Assembly: GCA_011050685.1 (NCBI GenBank)
Contig: DRFF01000149.1
Coordinates: 1-36,093, forward strand
Direction of reading: 5' to 3'
DNA length: 36,093 nt
Origin: Aurantimonas coralicida
Lineage (GTDB): Bacteria > Pseudomonadota > Alphaproteobacteria > Rhizobiales > Rhizobiaceae
Shown here: positions 8,127-15,925 of the stretch, one piece after another
Layout: the number at the start of each line of letters is the position of its first letter
How positions within the stretch are numbered: position 1 is the stretch's first letter
Notes under the pieces: generated by a model
Databases searched by the model: none
Seen by the model: only the letters and a program-made list of their open reading frames with translations
Told to the model about the DNA's origin: nothing
Program-made: the position numbers and the translations under genes

Positions 8127-8807
8127 TTGGTTCACGCCGGCAACTTCAACTATCGCAACGCATCGGACCTCCCGAGCATCGTCCCGCTCTTTCCTCTGGC
8201 GGGCGCGCTGCTCCTGCCGGGGGGGCAGCTGCCGCTCAACGTTTTCGAGCCGCGCTACCTGCAGATGGTCGACGACGCCATGGCCGGGGGGCGGATCATT
8301 GGCATGATCCAGCCGGCGCTCGACGGGCGGCGCCGAAGCGATGGCGAGCCGGAGTTTTGCAAGGTCGGCTGCCTCGGCCGGATCACATCGCTCAATGAGT
8401 CCGGCGACGGGCGCTACATCATCAGTCTGCACGGTGTCGTGCGATTCCGGGTGCTGGAGGAGTTATCCGATCGGGCGCCGTATCGCTCGTGCCGGGTGGC
8501 GGCCTTTCTCGGTGATCTCGATCTGGGGCAGGGAGCCGGCGAGGTCGATCGCGACTCGTTGCTGGGCACCTTCAAGCAATATCTGGAGGCCAATCAGCTC
8601 GAGGCGGATTGGGAAAGCGTCACCCGCGCCTCCAACGAGACCTTGGTCAACGCGCTCTGCATGATGTCGCCCTACGGCGCGGCCGAGAAACAGGCGCTGC
8701 TCGAGGCCCCCGACCTGAAGACGCGGGCCGAGACTCTGGTCGCCATCACCGAGATCGCCTTGGCGCGCGATGGCGGCGACGACGGCTCCTCGCACACGCT
8801 GCAATAG
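8127..8807 (+). CDS. LON peptidase substrate-binding domain protein
   Basis: A 226-residue protein consisting of the Lon N-terminal substrate-binding (PUA-like) domain without ATPase or protease. The motif IVPLFPLAGALLLPGGQLPLNVFEPRYL is diagnostic. Free-standing LON-domain proteins of this type are common in alphaproteobacteria and their task is not established; a role in protein quality control is inferred. The start is unusual. GGAG at 8116-8119 is followed seven bases later by TTG at 8127, giving MVHAGNFNYRN, which fits the family N terminus; the ATG at 8122 is out of frame, and a GTG at 8085 would add 14 unrelated residues. It follows the chaperedoxin by 138 bases and precedes the Trm112-like gene. 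Confidence 0.88.
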   Translation: MVHAGNFNYRNASDLPSIVPLFPLAGALLLPGGQLPLNVFEPRYLQMVDDAMAGGRIIGMIQPALDGRRRSDGEPEFCKVGCLGRITSLNESGDGRYIISLHGVVRFRVLEELSDRAPYRSCRVAAFLGDLDLGQGAGEVDRDSLLGTFKQYLEANQLEADWESVTRASNETLVNALCMMSPYGAAEKQALLEAPDLKTRAETLVAITEIALARDGGDDGSSHTLQ

Positions 8808-8867
8808 GGCGGGACGGCCACCGCGCGTTTGCCGGAGCCGACGACCGCGAAGTGAAAGACGGAACAG

Positions 8868-9059
8868 ATGAACCAACGGCGCGAAATGGGACGGCCCGAT
8901 CCGAAGTTGCTCGAGCTTCTGGTGTGTCCGTTGACCAAGACGTCCCTCGTCTACGATCGCGAGAACAACGAACTCGTTTCGAAGGCGGCGAAGCTCGCCT
9001 ATCCGGTTCGCGAAGGCATCCCGATCATGCTCCCCTCTGAGGCGCGGGAGCTCGATTGA
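8868..9059 (+). CDS. Trm112 family (UPF0434) small protein
   Basis: A 63-residue protein of the Trm112/YcaR family. It carries [25 protein letters not shown] and [19 protein letters not shown], the two conserved blocks of UPF0434. Only one cysteine is present, so the zinc site of eukaryotic Trm112 is absent, as is common in bacteria. Eukaryotic and archaeal Trm112 activates methyltransferases; the bacterial role is not settled. It has no strong ribosome-binding site (GGAACAG), and lies 60 bases after the LON-domain gene, so it is likely the last gene of that unit. Confidence 0.92.
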   Translation: MNQRREMGRPDPKLLELLVCPLTKTSLVYDRENNELVSKAAKLAYPVREGIPIMLPSEARELD

Positions 9060-9087
9060 GATCGACAGCCTGCTGTTAAAGAAAGAA

Positions 9088-9108
9088 GGCCGGGCATCGC
9101 GCCCGGCC
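9088..9108 (-). terminator. Rho-independent terminator
   Basis: GGCCGGGC at 9088-9095 and GCCCGGCC at 9101-9108 form a perfect 8-bp stem with a five-base loop. On the minus strand the stem is followed by TTCTTTCTTT, so it should end transcription of the small secreted-protein gene. In the + direction it could also stop transcripts from the Trm112 gene, though the following bases are less T-rich. Confidence 0.8.
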
Positions 9109-9126
9109 CTCCGATTTCATCGTGAT

Positions 9127-9438
9127 TTATTGCGCCGTCGCGTCGGGCTGGGCGTCGGCATTCGAAAGAACCTCGCTCTGCGCGAGCTGAAGGGCGCGGA
9201 TGCAGCCATCATCGTCGTTCGCCGCTTGCGCATTCTCGGCGGCGGCGACGTACCCCTTCGCCGTTTCGGTATCGATCCCCGATTGTTCGGCCTGGTCGAC
9301 CAGCGCCTGGATCTGAGGCAGCGCCTCGGCGCAGCTTGACGCCATCGGCATCTCGCCCTCCGCCGGGGTTTCTGTCTGAGCCGCGGCGATATGACCGCCG
9401 AGCATCAGGGTCGCGGCTGTCAGTAGCAGTGTTTTCAT
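9127..9438 (-). CDS. Small exported protein of unknown function
   Basis: A 103-residue protein with a clear Sec signal peptide (MKTLLLTAATLMLGGHIAAAQ, cleavage probably after the AAA near residue 20). The mature part is acidic, Ala/Glu/Gln-rich and probably helical, with two cysteines about 50 residues apart that could form a disulfide. I do not recognise a named family. The ATG at 9436-9438 has GGAGAG five bases upstream. It has its own terminator at 9088-9108 and a 14-bp palindrome 48 bases upstream. It follows the sulfate assimilation operon on the same strand but is separated by about 180 bases, so it is probably its own unit. Confidence 0.75.
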   Translation of the reverse strand: MKTLLLTAATLMLGGHIAAAQTETPAEGEMPMASSCAEALPQIQALVDQAEQSGIDTETAKGYVAAAENAQAANDDDGCIRALQLAQSEVLSNADAQPDATAQ

Positions 9439-9485
9439 CGGAACTCTCCATCTTTCCGAGGGGCGGCGGGACACCGTTTTTAGCG

Positions 9486-9499
9486 CTCCATCGATGGAG
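9486..9499. promoter_or_regulatory. 14-bp perfect palindrome upstream of the small exported protein
   Basis: CTCCATCGATGGAG is fully self-complementary and lies 48 bases before the ATG of the exported-protein gene. The rest of the stretch 9439-9619 shows no gene. The palindrome is a candidate operator; it is too short-looped for a good terminator. No regulator can be named. Confidence 0.4.
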
Positions 9500-9619
9500 A
9501 GAGGCTCTCGCTGCTTCGTGGTCTGTTCACGTTCGCGCGATGATCATTGGAAGGTAATTTCGGACAAGCCGGCCAAGCCATCGCCACGTTGTCCTGAGAT
9601 TGCGGCCGGCCGCTGGCGG

Positions 9620-9763
9620 TCAACTCAAGATGCCGACCGTCAGGGTCAGGCACGCGACGAGGGATAACGCCAGGAGAACAAGCTCGGTCAGCGGCAAGCG
9701 CCCGCGCCACGGTGCCAGGAGCCGCTGCGGCGGCGCCCATGGCTTCGGCTGCTTGTCGGTCAA
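9620..9763 (-). CDS. Putative 47-residue membrane protein overlapping the cysN stop (TTG start)
   Basis: Directly after cysN the sequence reads TTGA, where TTG could start a new ORF that shares bases with the cysN stop TGA, the same geometry as the ATGA overlaps seen elsewhere in this operon. The ORF encodes about 47 residues: a charged N-terminal stretch (TDKQPKPWAPPQ, then several Arg) and a C-terminal hydrophobic helix of about 18 residues (LVLLALSLVACLTLTVGI), as in a single-pass membrane peptide. Support is the overlap geometry and the hydrophobic composition. Against it are the rare start codon, the lack of a clear ribosome-binding site and the lack of any known family. Treat as a candidate only. 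Confidence 0.35.
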   Translation of the reverse strand: MTDKQPKPWAPPQRLLAPWRGRLPLTELVLLALSLVACLTLTVGILS

Positions 9764-11424
9764 ATGCCGGCGCCGTCCACGACCGTTGCAGGTCCGTCCT
9801 CGGGGATGTGTCGCGTTTGATGAGCCTGGAAGGCAACTCGCAGCAATGGCCGCAGGGCGAAGTCGAGCAGTGCCAGGACAGCCGCCAATACCGGGGCAAG
9901 CCCGAACAAAAACCCGAGAAAGCCGACGAGGATCGCTGCCGCTGCCCGGAACCGCACCACCGACCAGCGATGGGCTGGGCTTGTCGTCTCGCCGAGCCAA
10001 AGTGCCTTGAGAGTGTCCAGCGTCGAGCCCGGCTTCGCCGAGGATTGCGACGGCTGTTTGTCGTCCTTGACCGTCCGCACGACGCCGAGCGCCATCGTCT
10101 CGTTGGTCAGCGGGTCGATCAGGATGAAGGAGCCGAGTTCGCGATTGGCTTCGTAGGGCGTCGCGACGATGGGACGGTCGAAGGCGATCGTCACGCGGCC
10201 GATCTCGTTCATCAACAGGACGTTCGCCGACTTCGGCTCGAACGAATGGATGTCGATCGCGGCCTCGAGGGCCCGCACGCTCACCGGCGTCGAAGCAGTG
10301 CCGAGCTTGGCGACAAGGCGTCCGCCGGGAACCAGTGGCCGGTCGACCATCCAGAGAATCTCGGCGGTGACGGATTTCACCGCCGCCAGCGAATCGTCCG
10401 GCCTTGTCAGGACATCGCCGCGCGAAACGTCGACTTCGTCGGTGAGGGTCAAGGTGACGGCCTCGCCGGCGGCGGCCGACAGCACTTCTCCGTCGGGATC
10501 CCAGACGGCCTTCACCCGGGTTTCCCGCCGGCCCGGCAGAACGACGACCGGGTCGCCGGCCGCGATGCTGCCGCTGGCGATGGTGCCGGCGAAGCCCCGG
10601 AAATCGAGATCGGGCCGGTTGACCCACTGCACCGGCATCCGGAACGGCGCCGATCCGGCGTCGAAGGTCTCCGGCGTGACGGATTCCAGCCGCTCGAGCA
10701 GCGTCTCGCCCCGGTACCACGGCATGTTGGGCGAGCGCCCCGCGATGTTGTCGCCATTCTTCGCCGACACGGGCACGAAGGAGACGTCGGTGAAGCCGAG
10801 CGCCGGCAGGATCGCCTCATAGTCGCGCTTGATCGCGTGGTACCGGTCCTCGGCGAAGTCGACGAGATCCATCTTGTTGATGGCGATGACGACGCTCTTG
10901 ATGCCGACCAGCGAAGTGATGAAGGAATGGCGCCGCGTCTGCGGTAGGATGCCCTTGCGCGCGTCAACGAGAATCACCGCGAGTTCGGCCTGGCTGGCGC
11001 CGGTGGCCATGTTGCGCGTGTACTGCTCGTGGCCGGGCGTGTCGGCGATGATGAAGGCGCGGTGGCCGGTAGAAAAATAGCGATAGGCGACGTCGATGGT
11101 GATGCCCTGTTCGCGCTCGGCGGACAGTCCGTCGACGAGCAGCGCGAAATCGAGATCCTCGCCGGTCGTGCCGAATTTCTTCGAATCGCGTTGCAACGCC
11201 TCGAGCTGGTCGTCGAAGACGGCGTTGGTCTCGTAGAGCAGCCGGCCGATCAGCGTCGACTTGCCGTCGTCGACCGAGCCGCAGGTGATGAAGCGTAAGA
11301 GCGAGGCGGCCGGCGTCGCCATCGGCACCGCGCCGGCCTGAGGATCGACGAGAGCGAGGGTCGCATGACGAGGGTCCGCGTCGGTATCCTCGGCGGCGGG
11401 GCGTTTTTGCAGGACGCTGGTCAT
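9760..11424 (-). CDS. cysN: Sulfate adenylyltransferase GTPase subunit with hydrophobic C-terminal tail
   Basis: A 554-residue regulatory GTPase of ATP sulfurylase, working with CysD to make APS from sulfate and ATP. The GTPase motifs are all present: GSVDDGKST (Lys55), ADTPGHEQY and NKMD, followed by EF-Tu-like beta-barrel domains to about residue 450. It has no APS kinase (CysC) fusion, unlike many rhizobial NodQ/CysNC proteins. Instead residues 478-554 form an extra tail with about 40 hydrophobic residues (roughly 491-531), predicted to enter the membrane as a hairpin or one to two helices. The ATG at 11422-11424 lies one base after the cysD stop. The upstream in-frame extension runs into cysD and is not used. 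Confidence 0.93.
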   Translation of the reverse strand: MTSVLQKRPAAEDTDADPRHATLALVDPQAGAVPMATPAASLLRFITCGSVDDGKSTLIGRLLYETNAVFDDQLEALQRDSKKFGTTGEDLDFALLVDGLSAEREQGITIDVAYRYFSTGHRAFIIADTPGHEQYTRNMATGASQAELAVILVDARKGILPQTRRHSFITSLVGIKSVVIAINKMDLVDFAEDRYHAIKRDYEAILPALGFTDVSFVPVSAKNGDNIAGRSPNMPWYRGETLLERLESVTPETFDAGSAPFRMPVQWVNRPDLDFRGFAGTIASGSIAAGDPVVVLPGRRETRVKAVWDPDGEVLSAAAGEAVTLTLTDEVDVSRGDVLTRPDDSLAAVKSVTAEILWMVDRPLVPGGRLVAKLGTASTPVSVRALEAAIDIHSFEPKSANVLLMNEIGRVTIAFDRPIVATPYEANRELGSFILIDPLTNETMALGVVRTVKDDKQPSQSSAKPGSTLDTLKALWLGETTSPAHRWSVVRFRAAAAILVGFLGFLFGLAPVLAAVLALLDFALRPLLRVAFQAHQTRHIPEDGPATVVDGAGI

Positions 11425-11425
11425 G

Positions 11426-12328
11426 TCAGAAATAGCCTTCCTGCTTCTTTTCTTCCATCGAGGCGCCGGAATCCTGGTCGATGACCCGGCCCTGGCGCTC
11501 CGAGGTGCGCGATCCGCGCATTTCGGCGATGATGTCGGCAAGCGTCGCTGCCTCCGACGCCACCGCTCCGGTCAGCGGGTAGCAGCCGAGCGTGCGGAAG
11601 CGGACCATCATGGTCTCGATCGTCTCGCCGGGCTTCAGCGCCATCCGCTCGTCGTCGCGCATGATCAGCGCGCCGTCCCGTCTCACGATGGGTCGGGGGG
11701 CCGCGAAATACAGCGGTACGACGGGGATGTTTTCCAGCGCGATGTAGTCCCACACATCCTGCTCGGTCCAGTTGGAGAGCGGGAAGACGCGCAAGCTCTC
11801 GCCCTTCTTCTTGCGAGTGTTGAACAGCCGCCAGGGCTCCGGCCGCTGGTTTTTGGCGTCCCAGCGATGCTCGGCCGAGCGCAGCGAGAAGATCCGCTCC
11901 TTGGCGCGGCTCTTTTCCTCGTCGCGGCGGGCGCCGCCGAAGGCGGCGTCGAACTGGTACTTGTCGAGCGCCTGCTTCAGGCCTTCCGTCTTCATCACGT
12001 CCGTGTGGACGCGGCTGCCTGAATCGAACGGGTTGATGCCGGCGCGCACGCCCTCCTGGTTGATATGGACGATCAGGTCGAGCCCGAGTTCCTTGGCGCG
12101 CCGGTCGCGGAATTCGATCATCTCCCGGAATTTCCAGGTCGTGTCGACATGCAGGAGCGGGAAGGGCGGCTTGCCGGGGGCGAAGGCCTTCATGGCGAGA
12201 TGCAGCATGACCGCCGAGTCCTTGCCGATGGAGTAGAGCATCACCGGGTTTTCGGCTGTCGCGGCGACTTCGCGCAGGATGAAGATCGACTCGGCTTCGA
12301 GCCGCTGCAGATGGGTCATGGGCTTCAT
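11426..12328 (-). CDS. cysD: Sulfate adenylyltransferase subunit 2
   Basis: A 300-residue catalytic subunit of ATP sulfurylase, of the PP-loop family. Visible features are [15 protein letters not shown] (pyrophosphate loop), [35 protein letters not shown], the [15 protein letters not shown] helix, and the C-terminal [13 protein letters not shown] motif. The ATG at 12326-12328 overlaps the cysH stop (ATGA) and gives normal family length; a second in-frame Met lies three residues later. It is immediately followed by cysN, its obligate partner. The product is cytoplasmic. Confidence 0.96.
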   Translation of the reverse strand: MKPMTHLQRLEAESIFILREVAATAENPVMLYSIGKDSAVMLHLAMKAFAPGKPPFPLLHVDTTWKFREMIEFRDRRAKELGLDLIVHINQEGVRAGINPFDSGSRVHTDVMKTEGLKQALDKYQFDAAFGGARRDEEKSRAKERIFSLRSAEHRWDAKNQRPEPWRLFNTRKKKGESLRVFPLSNWTEQDVWDYIALENIPVVPLYFAAPRPIVRRDGALIMRDDERMALKPGETIETMMVRFRTLGCYPLTGAVASEAATLADIIAEMRGSRTSERQGRVIDQDSGASMEEKKQEGYF

Positions 12329-13113
12329 TGCGGCAGACTCTCGAAGGCTGCGTCCGCTCTTGTCGGACGATTGGCGTCGGCTCGGATGGGCTGGCCGGCA
12401 TCGTCGACATGCAGGCCGCATTCGCGCCTGGTCTCTTCCTCCCACCACCAGCGGCCGGCCCGTTCCGGCTCGCCGGGGCGGATCGCGCGGGTGCAGGGGG
12501 CGCAGCCGATCGACAGGAAGTTCTTCCCGTGCAACGCGTTGACCGGAACACTGTGCTCGGCCGTGAACGCCACGATGGCGTCGCGGCTCCAGTCGAAGAT
12601 CGGGTTGGCCTTGATCAGGCCACGGGCGCCGTCGAACGAGACGAAATCCATGTCCGAGCGGTTGGCCGACTGATCGCGGCGAAGGCCGGTAACCCAGCCG
12701 GCGGCGCCGGCGAGCGCCCGCGCCAGCGGCTCGACCTTGCGCACGCCGCAGCAGTTCTTGCGAAACTCCGGCGCGTAGTAGAACCCGTCGATACCCTGGT
12801 CGTTCACCAGCGCCTCGAGCGCGTCGGCTTGCGGGTACAGCGCCTTGATGCGGAGGCCGTATTTTTCTTCCGTCTCGCGCCAGAGCGCGTAGGTCTCAGG
12901 AAACAGCCGGCCAGTGTCGAGCGTCTTCACCTGGACCGGAAGGTCGCTCGAAAAGATCAGATGGGTGATCATCTGGTCTTCGATGCCGAGGCTGGTGGTG
13001 AACACCACCGGCCCGCCGGCGCGCTCGACCAGCGCCCGCAGGCGTTCGAGCGGCGTCAGCGCGGCGAAGCTGGCGTTCAGCTCCCCCGCAAGATGTCTGT
13101 GATCCTCGCTCAT
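12325..13113 (-). CDS. cysH: Adenylylsulfate (APS) reductase, assimilatory, 4Fe-4S type
   Basis: A 262-residue reductase that turns APS to sulfite and AMP with thioredoxin as donor. It carries the two cysteine pairs that bind the 4Fe-4S cluster in APS reductases, [11 protein letters not shown] (Cys121/Cys122) and GCAPC (Cys204/Cys207), plus the catalytic ECGLH motif (Cys232). PAPS reductases lack the cluster cysteines, so the substrate is APS. This agrees with the absence of an APS kinase gene or CysC domain in the operon. The start at 13111-13113 (MSEDHRH) lies four bases after the DUF934 stop; an upstream in-frame Met would overlap that gene. The stop overlaps cysD. Confidence 0.95.
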   Translation of the reverse strand: MSEDHRHLAGELNASFAALTPLERLRALVERAGGPVVFTTSLGIEDQMITHLIFSSDLPVQVKTLDTGRLFPETYALWRETEEKYGLRIKALYPQADALEALVNDQGIDGFYYAPEFRKNCCGVRKVEPLARALAGAAGWVTGLRRDQSANRSDMDFVSFDGARGLIKANPIFDWSRDAIVAFTAEHSVPVNALHGKNFLSIGCAPCTRAIRPGEPERAGRWWWEEETRRECGLHVDDAGQPIRADANRPTRADAAFESLPQ

Positions 13114-13117
13114 GGCG

Positions 13118-13621
13118 TCAGGCCCTCCGGGCGGCGAGCCGTGTCTGGAGGATGCTTCGCTCGCCATAGCCAGTCTGATAGTGCTGGGTGACGATGTCCT
13201 TCGCCGCCATCCACTGTTGAACCGGCTGCCGGTTGGCCATCGTTTCAGGCAATTCGATCTCGTCGAAGCCGCAGGCCAGTGCCTCGGCGAACTGGTCGGC
13301 GATCAACGGCCCGGACGCGCGTAGCGTGCCCTCGAACCCGGCCCGGCGCAGCCGCTTGGCCAGCGACAGGCCGCGGCCGTCGGAAAACGCCGGAAACTCG
13401 ACGGCGATGAGGTCCGCCGCGTCGAGATGCGGCGCGATCTCCTCGATCGACGCGCTGTTGGGGACCGACAGGCCGAAGCGCAACTCCGGCAGTAGGGCGC
13501 GCACGGCGTCGGCCAAGGCCAGCGGCATGATCACCGGGCGTTCGGCCTTCGTCGCGGCCTCGGCGGTGTCAAAGCGGGTGTAGGCGTCCGGCTTCGCGCC
13601 GGTGGCGGCGATCAGCGTCAT
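13118..13621 (-). CDS. DUF934 protein associated with sulfite reductase
   Basis: A 167-residue protein of the DUF934 family, which is found almost only next to cysI/cysH in proteobacteria. Sequence marks are LIAVEFPAFSDGRGLSLAKRLR and GFDEIELPE, typical of the family. No catalytic residues are known. Its ATG overlaps the cysI stop by four bases (ATGA) and cysH follows four bases later, so it is made together with both and probably assists sulfite reduction, perhaps as an assembly or electron-transfer helper. That role is inferred from position. Confidence 0.9.
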   Translation of the reverse strand: MTLIAATGAKPDAYTRFDTAEAATKAERPVIMPLALADAVRALLPELRFGLSVPNSASIEEIAPHLDAADLIAVEFPAFSDGRGLSLAKRLRRAGFEGTLRASGPLIADQFAEALACGFDEIELPETMANRQPVQQWMAAKDIVTQHYQTGYGERSILQTRLAARRA

Positions 13622-15309
13622 GCCGCGTCCTTTCGAAGGTTTTCCCGCTCGGCGACATAGGCGGTAAAGCCCGCCTTGAACGGCTCGATACCCGCGCGAC
13701 GCACGGTTTCGATGAACTCCTCGCCGTCTTGCCGCTCGCCGAGATAGGTTTCGACGATCGATTCGATCGCACCCGGCACGTCGGCGGCGTCGATGCCCGG
13801 GCCAAGCCGTTCGCCGAGCGCGGCGTTTTCGGTGGCATCGCCGCCGACGGTGATCTGGTAGTTTTCCTTGCCGGCCTTTTCGAGCCCGAGAATACCGATC
13901 GCGCCCACATGGTGGTGGCCGCAGGCATTGATGCAGCCGGAAATCTTGATCGGCAGAGGACCGATTTCCAGCTGGCGCGCCTCATCCGCGAAAGTCTTGG
14001 CGATATCCTGCGCGATCGGGATCGATTTCGCCGTGGCAAGCGCGCAATAATCCAGGCCGGGGCAGGCGATGATGTCGGTGACCAGTCCGGCGTTGGCCGT
14101 ATGCAGCCTTTCCGCCTTCAGCGCGGCGTAGACCGCCGGCAAATCGTCCTGTTTCACATGCGGCAGGACGAGGTTCTGGCCGTGGGTGACGCGCAATTCG
14201 CCGAAGGAATAGCGCTCGGCGATATCGGCGAAGGCGCGCATCTGGTCGGCGCTTATGTCGCCGGGCACCTCGCCGATGGCCTTGAGCGACACCGTCAGGG
14301 CGATGTAGCCGGCCTGGCGATGGGCAAAGCCGTTTTGTTCGACGAAGCGGGCGAGGCCGGGGTCGCTTGCCCGCGCCGCCGCGAGGGCCGTGGAGTCCTG
14401 TGGCAGATCCTCATAGGCGGGGGCTGCGAAATAGGCCGCAATCCGTGCGACTTCTTCGTCCGGCGCGTTGATCGACGGCCCGTCGAGCTTGGCGAATTCC
14501 GCCTCGACGCGGCGGCGGAATTCCTCCTCGCCGGTCTCGTGGACGAGGATCTTCACCCGCGCCTTGAACTTGTTGTCGCGCCGACCTTCCGAGTTGTAGA
14601 CGCGCATGACGGCTTCCAGATAGGCGAGCAGCTCGTCCTTCGGCAGGAACTCCCGGATCAGCTTGCCGATCATCGGCGTGCGACCGAGGCCGCCACCGAC
14701 CACGATTTCGTAGCCGATCTCCCCGGTCTCGGGGTGCCGCTTGATCTTCAGGCCGATGTCATGCGTCTTGATCGCCGCGCGGTCGTGCTCGGCGCCGGTG
14801 ACGGCGATCTTGAACTTGCGCGGCAGCCAGCCGAACTCCGGATGCAGGCTCGACCACTGGCGAATGAGTTCACCGGTTGGCCGCGGGTCCTCGACTTCGT
14901 CGGCGGCGACGCCGGCGAACTGGTCCGCGGTCACGTTACGAATGCAGTTACCGGAGGTCTGGATGCAGTGCATCTCGACGTCCGCGAGCAGATCCAGGAT
15001 GTCCGGAACGTCCTTCAGCTTCGGCCAATGGAATTGCAGGTTCTGGCGCGTGGTGAAGTGGCCGTAGCCCTTGTCGTAGGTGTCGGCGATGTGGGCGAGT
15101 TGGCGCAGCTGGCGCGCGTTCAGCGTGCCGTAGGGCACCGCGATGCGCAGCATATAGGCGTGAAGCTGCAGATAGAGCCCGTTCTTGAGCCGCAGCGGCT
15201 TGAATTCGTCCTCGGACAGCGAGCCGTTGAGGCGCCGCTCGACCTGACTGCGGAACTGGGCGACCCGCTCGCGCACGAAGCGCTCGTCGAATTCGTCGTA
15301 GCGATACAT
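13618..15309 (-). CDS. cysI: Sulfite reductase hemoprotein (siroheme, 4Fe-4S)
   Basis: A 563-residue assimilatory sulfite reductase reducing sulfite to sulfide. The nitrite/sulfite reductase ferredoxin-like half-domains and siroheme domains are both repeated. Cluster and siroheme ligands are CPGLDYC (C-x5-C) and GCINACGHH (C-x3-C) in the second half; HFTTRQNLQFHW and TSGNCIRNVTAD mark the first. The start is ATG 15307-15309 (MYRYDEFDERFVRERVAQFR), the conserved N terminus of alphaproteobacterial members; an upstream in-frame extension overlaps the DUF2849 gene antisense-free frame and lacks similarity. No CysJ flavoprotein is adjacent, so electrons may come from ferredoxin or from a flavoprotein encoded elsewhere. 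Confidence 0.95.
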   Translation of the reverse strand: MYRYDEFDERFVRERVAQFRSQVERRLNGSLSEDEFKPLRLKNGLYLQLHAYMLRIAVPYGTLNARQLRQLAHIADTYDKGYGHFTTRQNLQFHWPKLKDVPDILDLLADVEMHCIQTSGNCIRNVTADQFAGVAADEVEDPRPTGELIRQWSSLHPEFGWLPRKFKIAVTGAEHDRAAIKTHDIGLKIKRHPETGEIGYEIVVGGGLGRTPMIGKLIREFLPKDELLAYLEAVMRVYNSEGRRDNKFKARVKILVHETGEEEFRRRVEAEFAKLDGPSINAPDEEVARIAAYFAAPAYEDLPQDSTALAAARASDPGLARFVEQNGFAHRQAGYIALTVSLKAIGEVPGDISADQMRAFADIAERYSFGELRVTHGQNLVLPHVKQDDLPAVYAALKAERLHTANAGLVTDIIACPGLDYCALATAKSIPIAQDIAKTFADEARQLEIGPLPIKISGCINACGHHHVGAIGILGLEKAGKENYQITVGGDATENAALGERLGPGIDAADVPGAIESIVETYLGERQDGEEFIETVRRAGIEPFKAGFTAYVAERENLRKDAA

Positions 15310-15376
15310 GATCGTATCCTTTGATGGTGCTGTTGACGGCGCCGGGCGCTTTGGCCTGTCGCCTCTCGTAGAGCGC

Positions 15377-15727
15377 TCAGGCGGGCGTCGGGTAGTCGGC
15401 CTGCTTGCCCATGTCCGGGTGAATGGACGGACCCTTCTGGCGCATCGCGTCGCGGAAATGCCGGGCGACCGGAAGGCCGGTGCCTTTGAGATCGACCGGC
15501 ACGAGATAGGGGTCAACCACGACATTTGCGGCGAAGGCCGTCTTGCCTTCGGCGTCCATCGCCTCGGCGGTTTCGGCGTCGAAGGCGACGCGGGCCTTGG
15601 ACGGGTCGAGCGTCCAGCCTTTATCGGCGAGGAACACCACGTCGCCGTCGAGGAGGTCGTTCGCCATCAGGATCGCCGGGAGCTTGTCACCCCGGACCTT
15701 CGATCCGGCGCGGTGGTCCTTCGCCAT
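15377..15727 (-). CDS. DUF2849 protein, first gene of the sulfite reductase operon
   Basis: A 116-residue protein of the DUF2849 family, small proteins usually encoded just before cysI and often after cysG in alphaproteobacteria. The block KLPAILMANDLLDGDVVFLADKGW is characteristic. Function is unknown; its constant position suggests a role with siroheme or sulfite reductase. Two ATGs compete: 15731-15733 touches the GGGAG ribosome-binding site with no spacing, while 15725-15727 lies six bases after it, so I chose the latter (MAKDHRAG). No cysG gene for siroheme is found upstream in this window. cysI follows after 67 bases. Confidence 0.86.
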   Translation of the reverse strand: MAKDHRAGSKVRGDKLPAILMANDLLDGDVVFLADKGWTLDPSKARVAFDAETAEAMDAEGKTAFAANVVVDPYLVPVDLKGTGLPVARHFRDAMRQKGPSIHPDMGKQADYPTPA

Positions 15728-15925
15728 TGTCATCTCCCTTGTCGCTGGTCCATGCGGGCCAATGGGCCGGGCCAGTGTTCGGTCGATGATAGATAAGCCG
15801 AATCGCGCCGGACAGCGGCGGCGTCGATTGCCTTGTCGCAGTGCAAGGAGAAAGAATTTCCTGCCCCGGACGGACTTAGCGACAGGATCGTTCCAGATTG
15901 GTCTGGGACGCGCGGCCGGGCGGCC
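15728..15925 (-). other. Intergenic leader of the sulfate assimilation operon
   Basis: This 198-base stretch separates the UbiH-family stop from the DUF2849 start, both on the minus strand, so it should hold the cys operon promoter. I see a small inverted repeat CCAGA-TTGG-TCTGG at 15893-15906, which may end ubiH transcripts, and an imperfect dyad AGGA...TCCT near 15847-15862. No confident -35/-10 pair or known riboswitch was recognised. Confidence 0.35.

Noticed and set aside
9620-10720. 366-codon open frame on the minus strand overlapping cysN
   Set aside because: Most of it is an out-of-frame shadow of cysN; only its last 47 codons, beyond the cysN stop, are kept as a candidate.
13729-15324. 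531-codon open frame on the + strand opposite cysI
   Set aside because: It is a shadow caused by high third-position GC; the translation is low-complexity Arg/Asp/Gly/Val-rich and matches no family, while cysI on the other strand is unmistakable.
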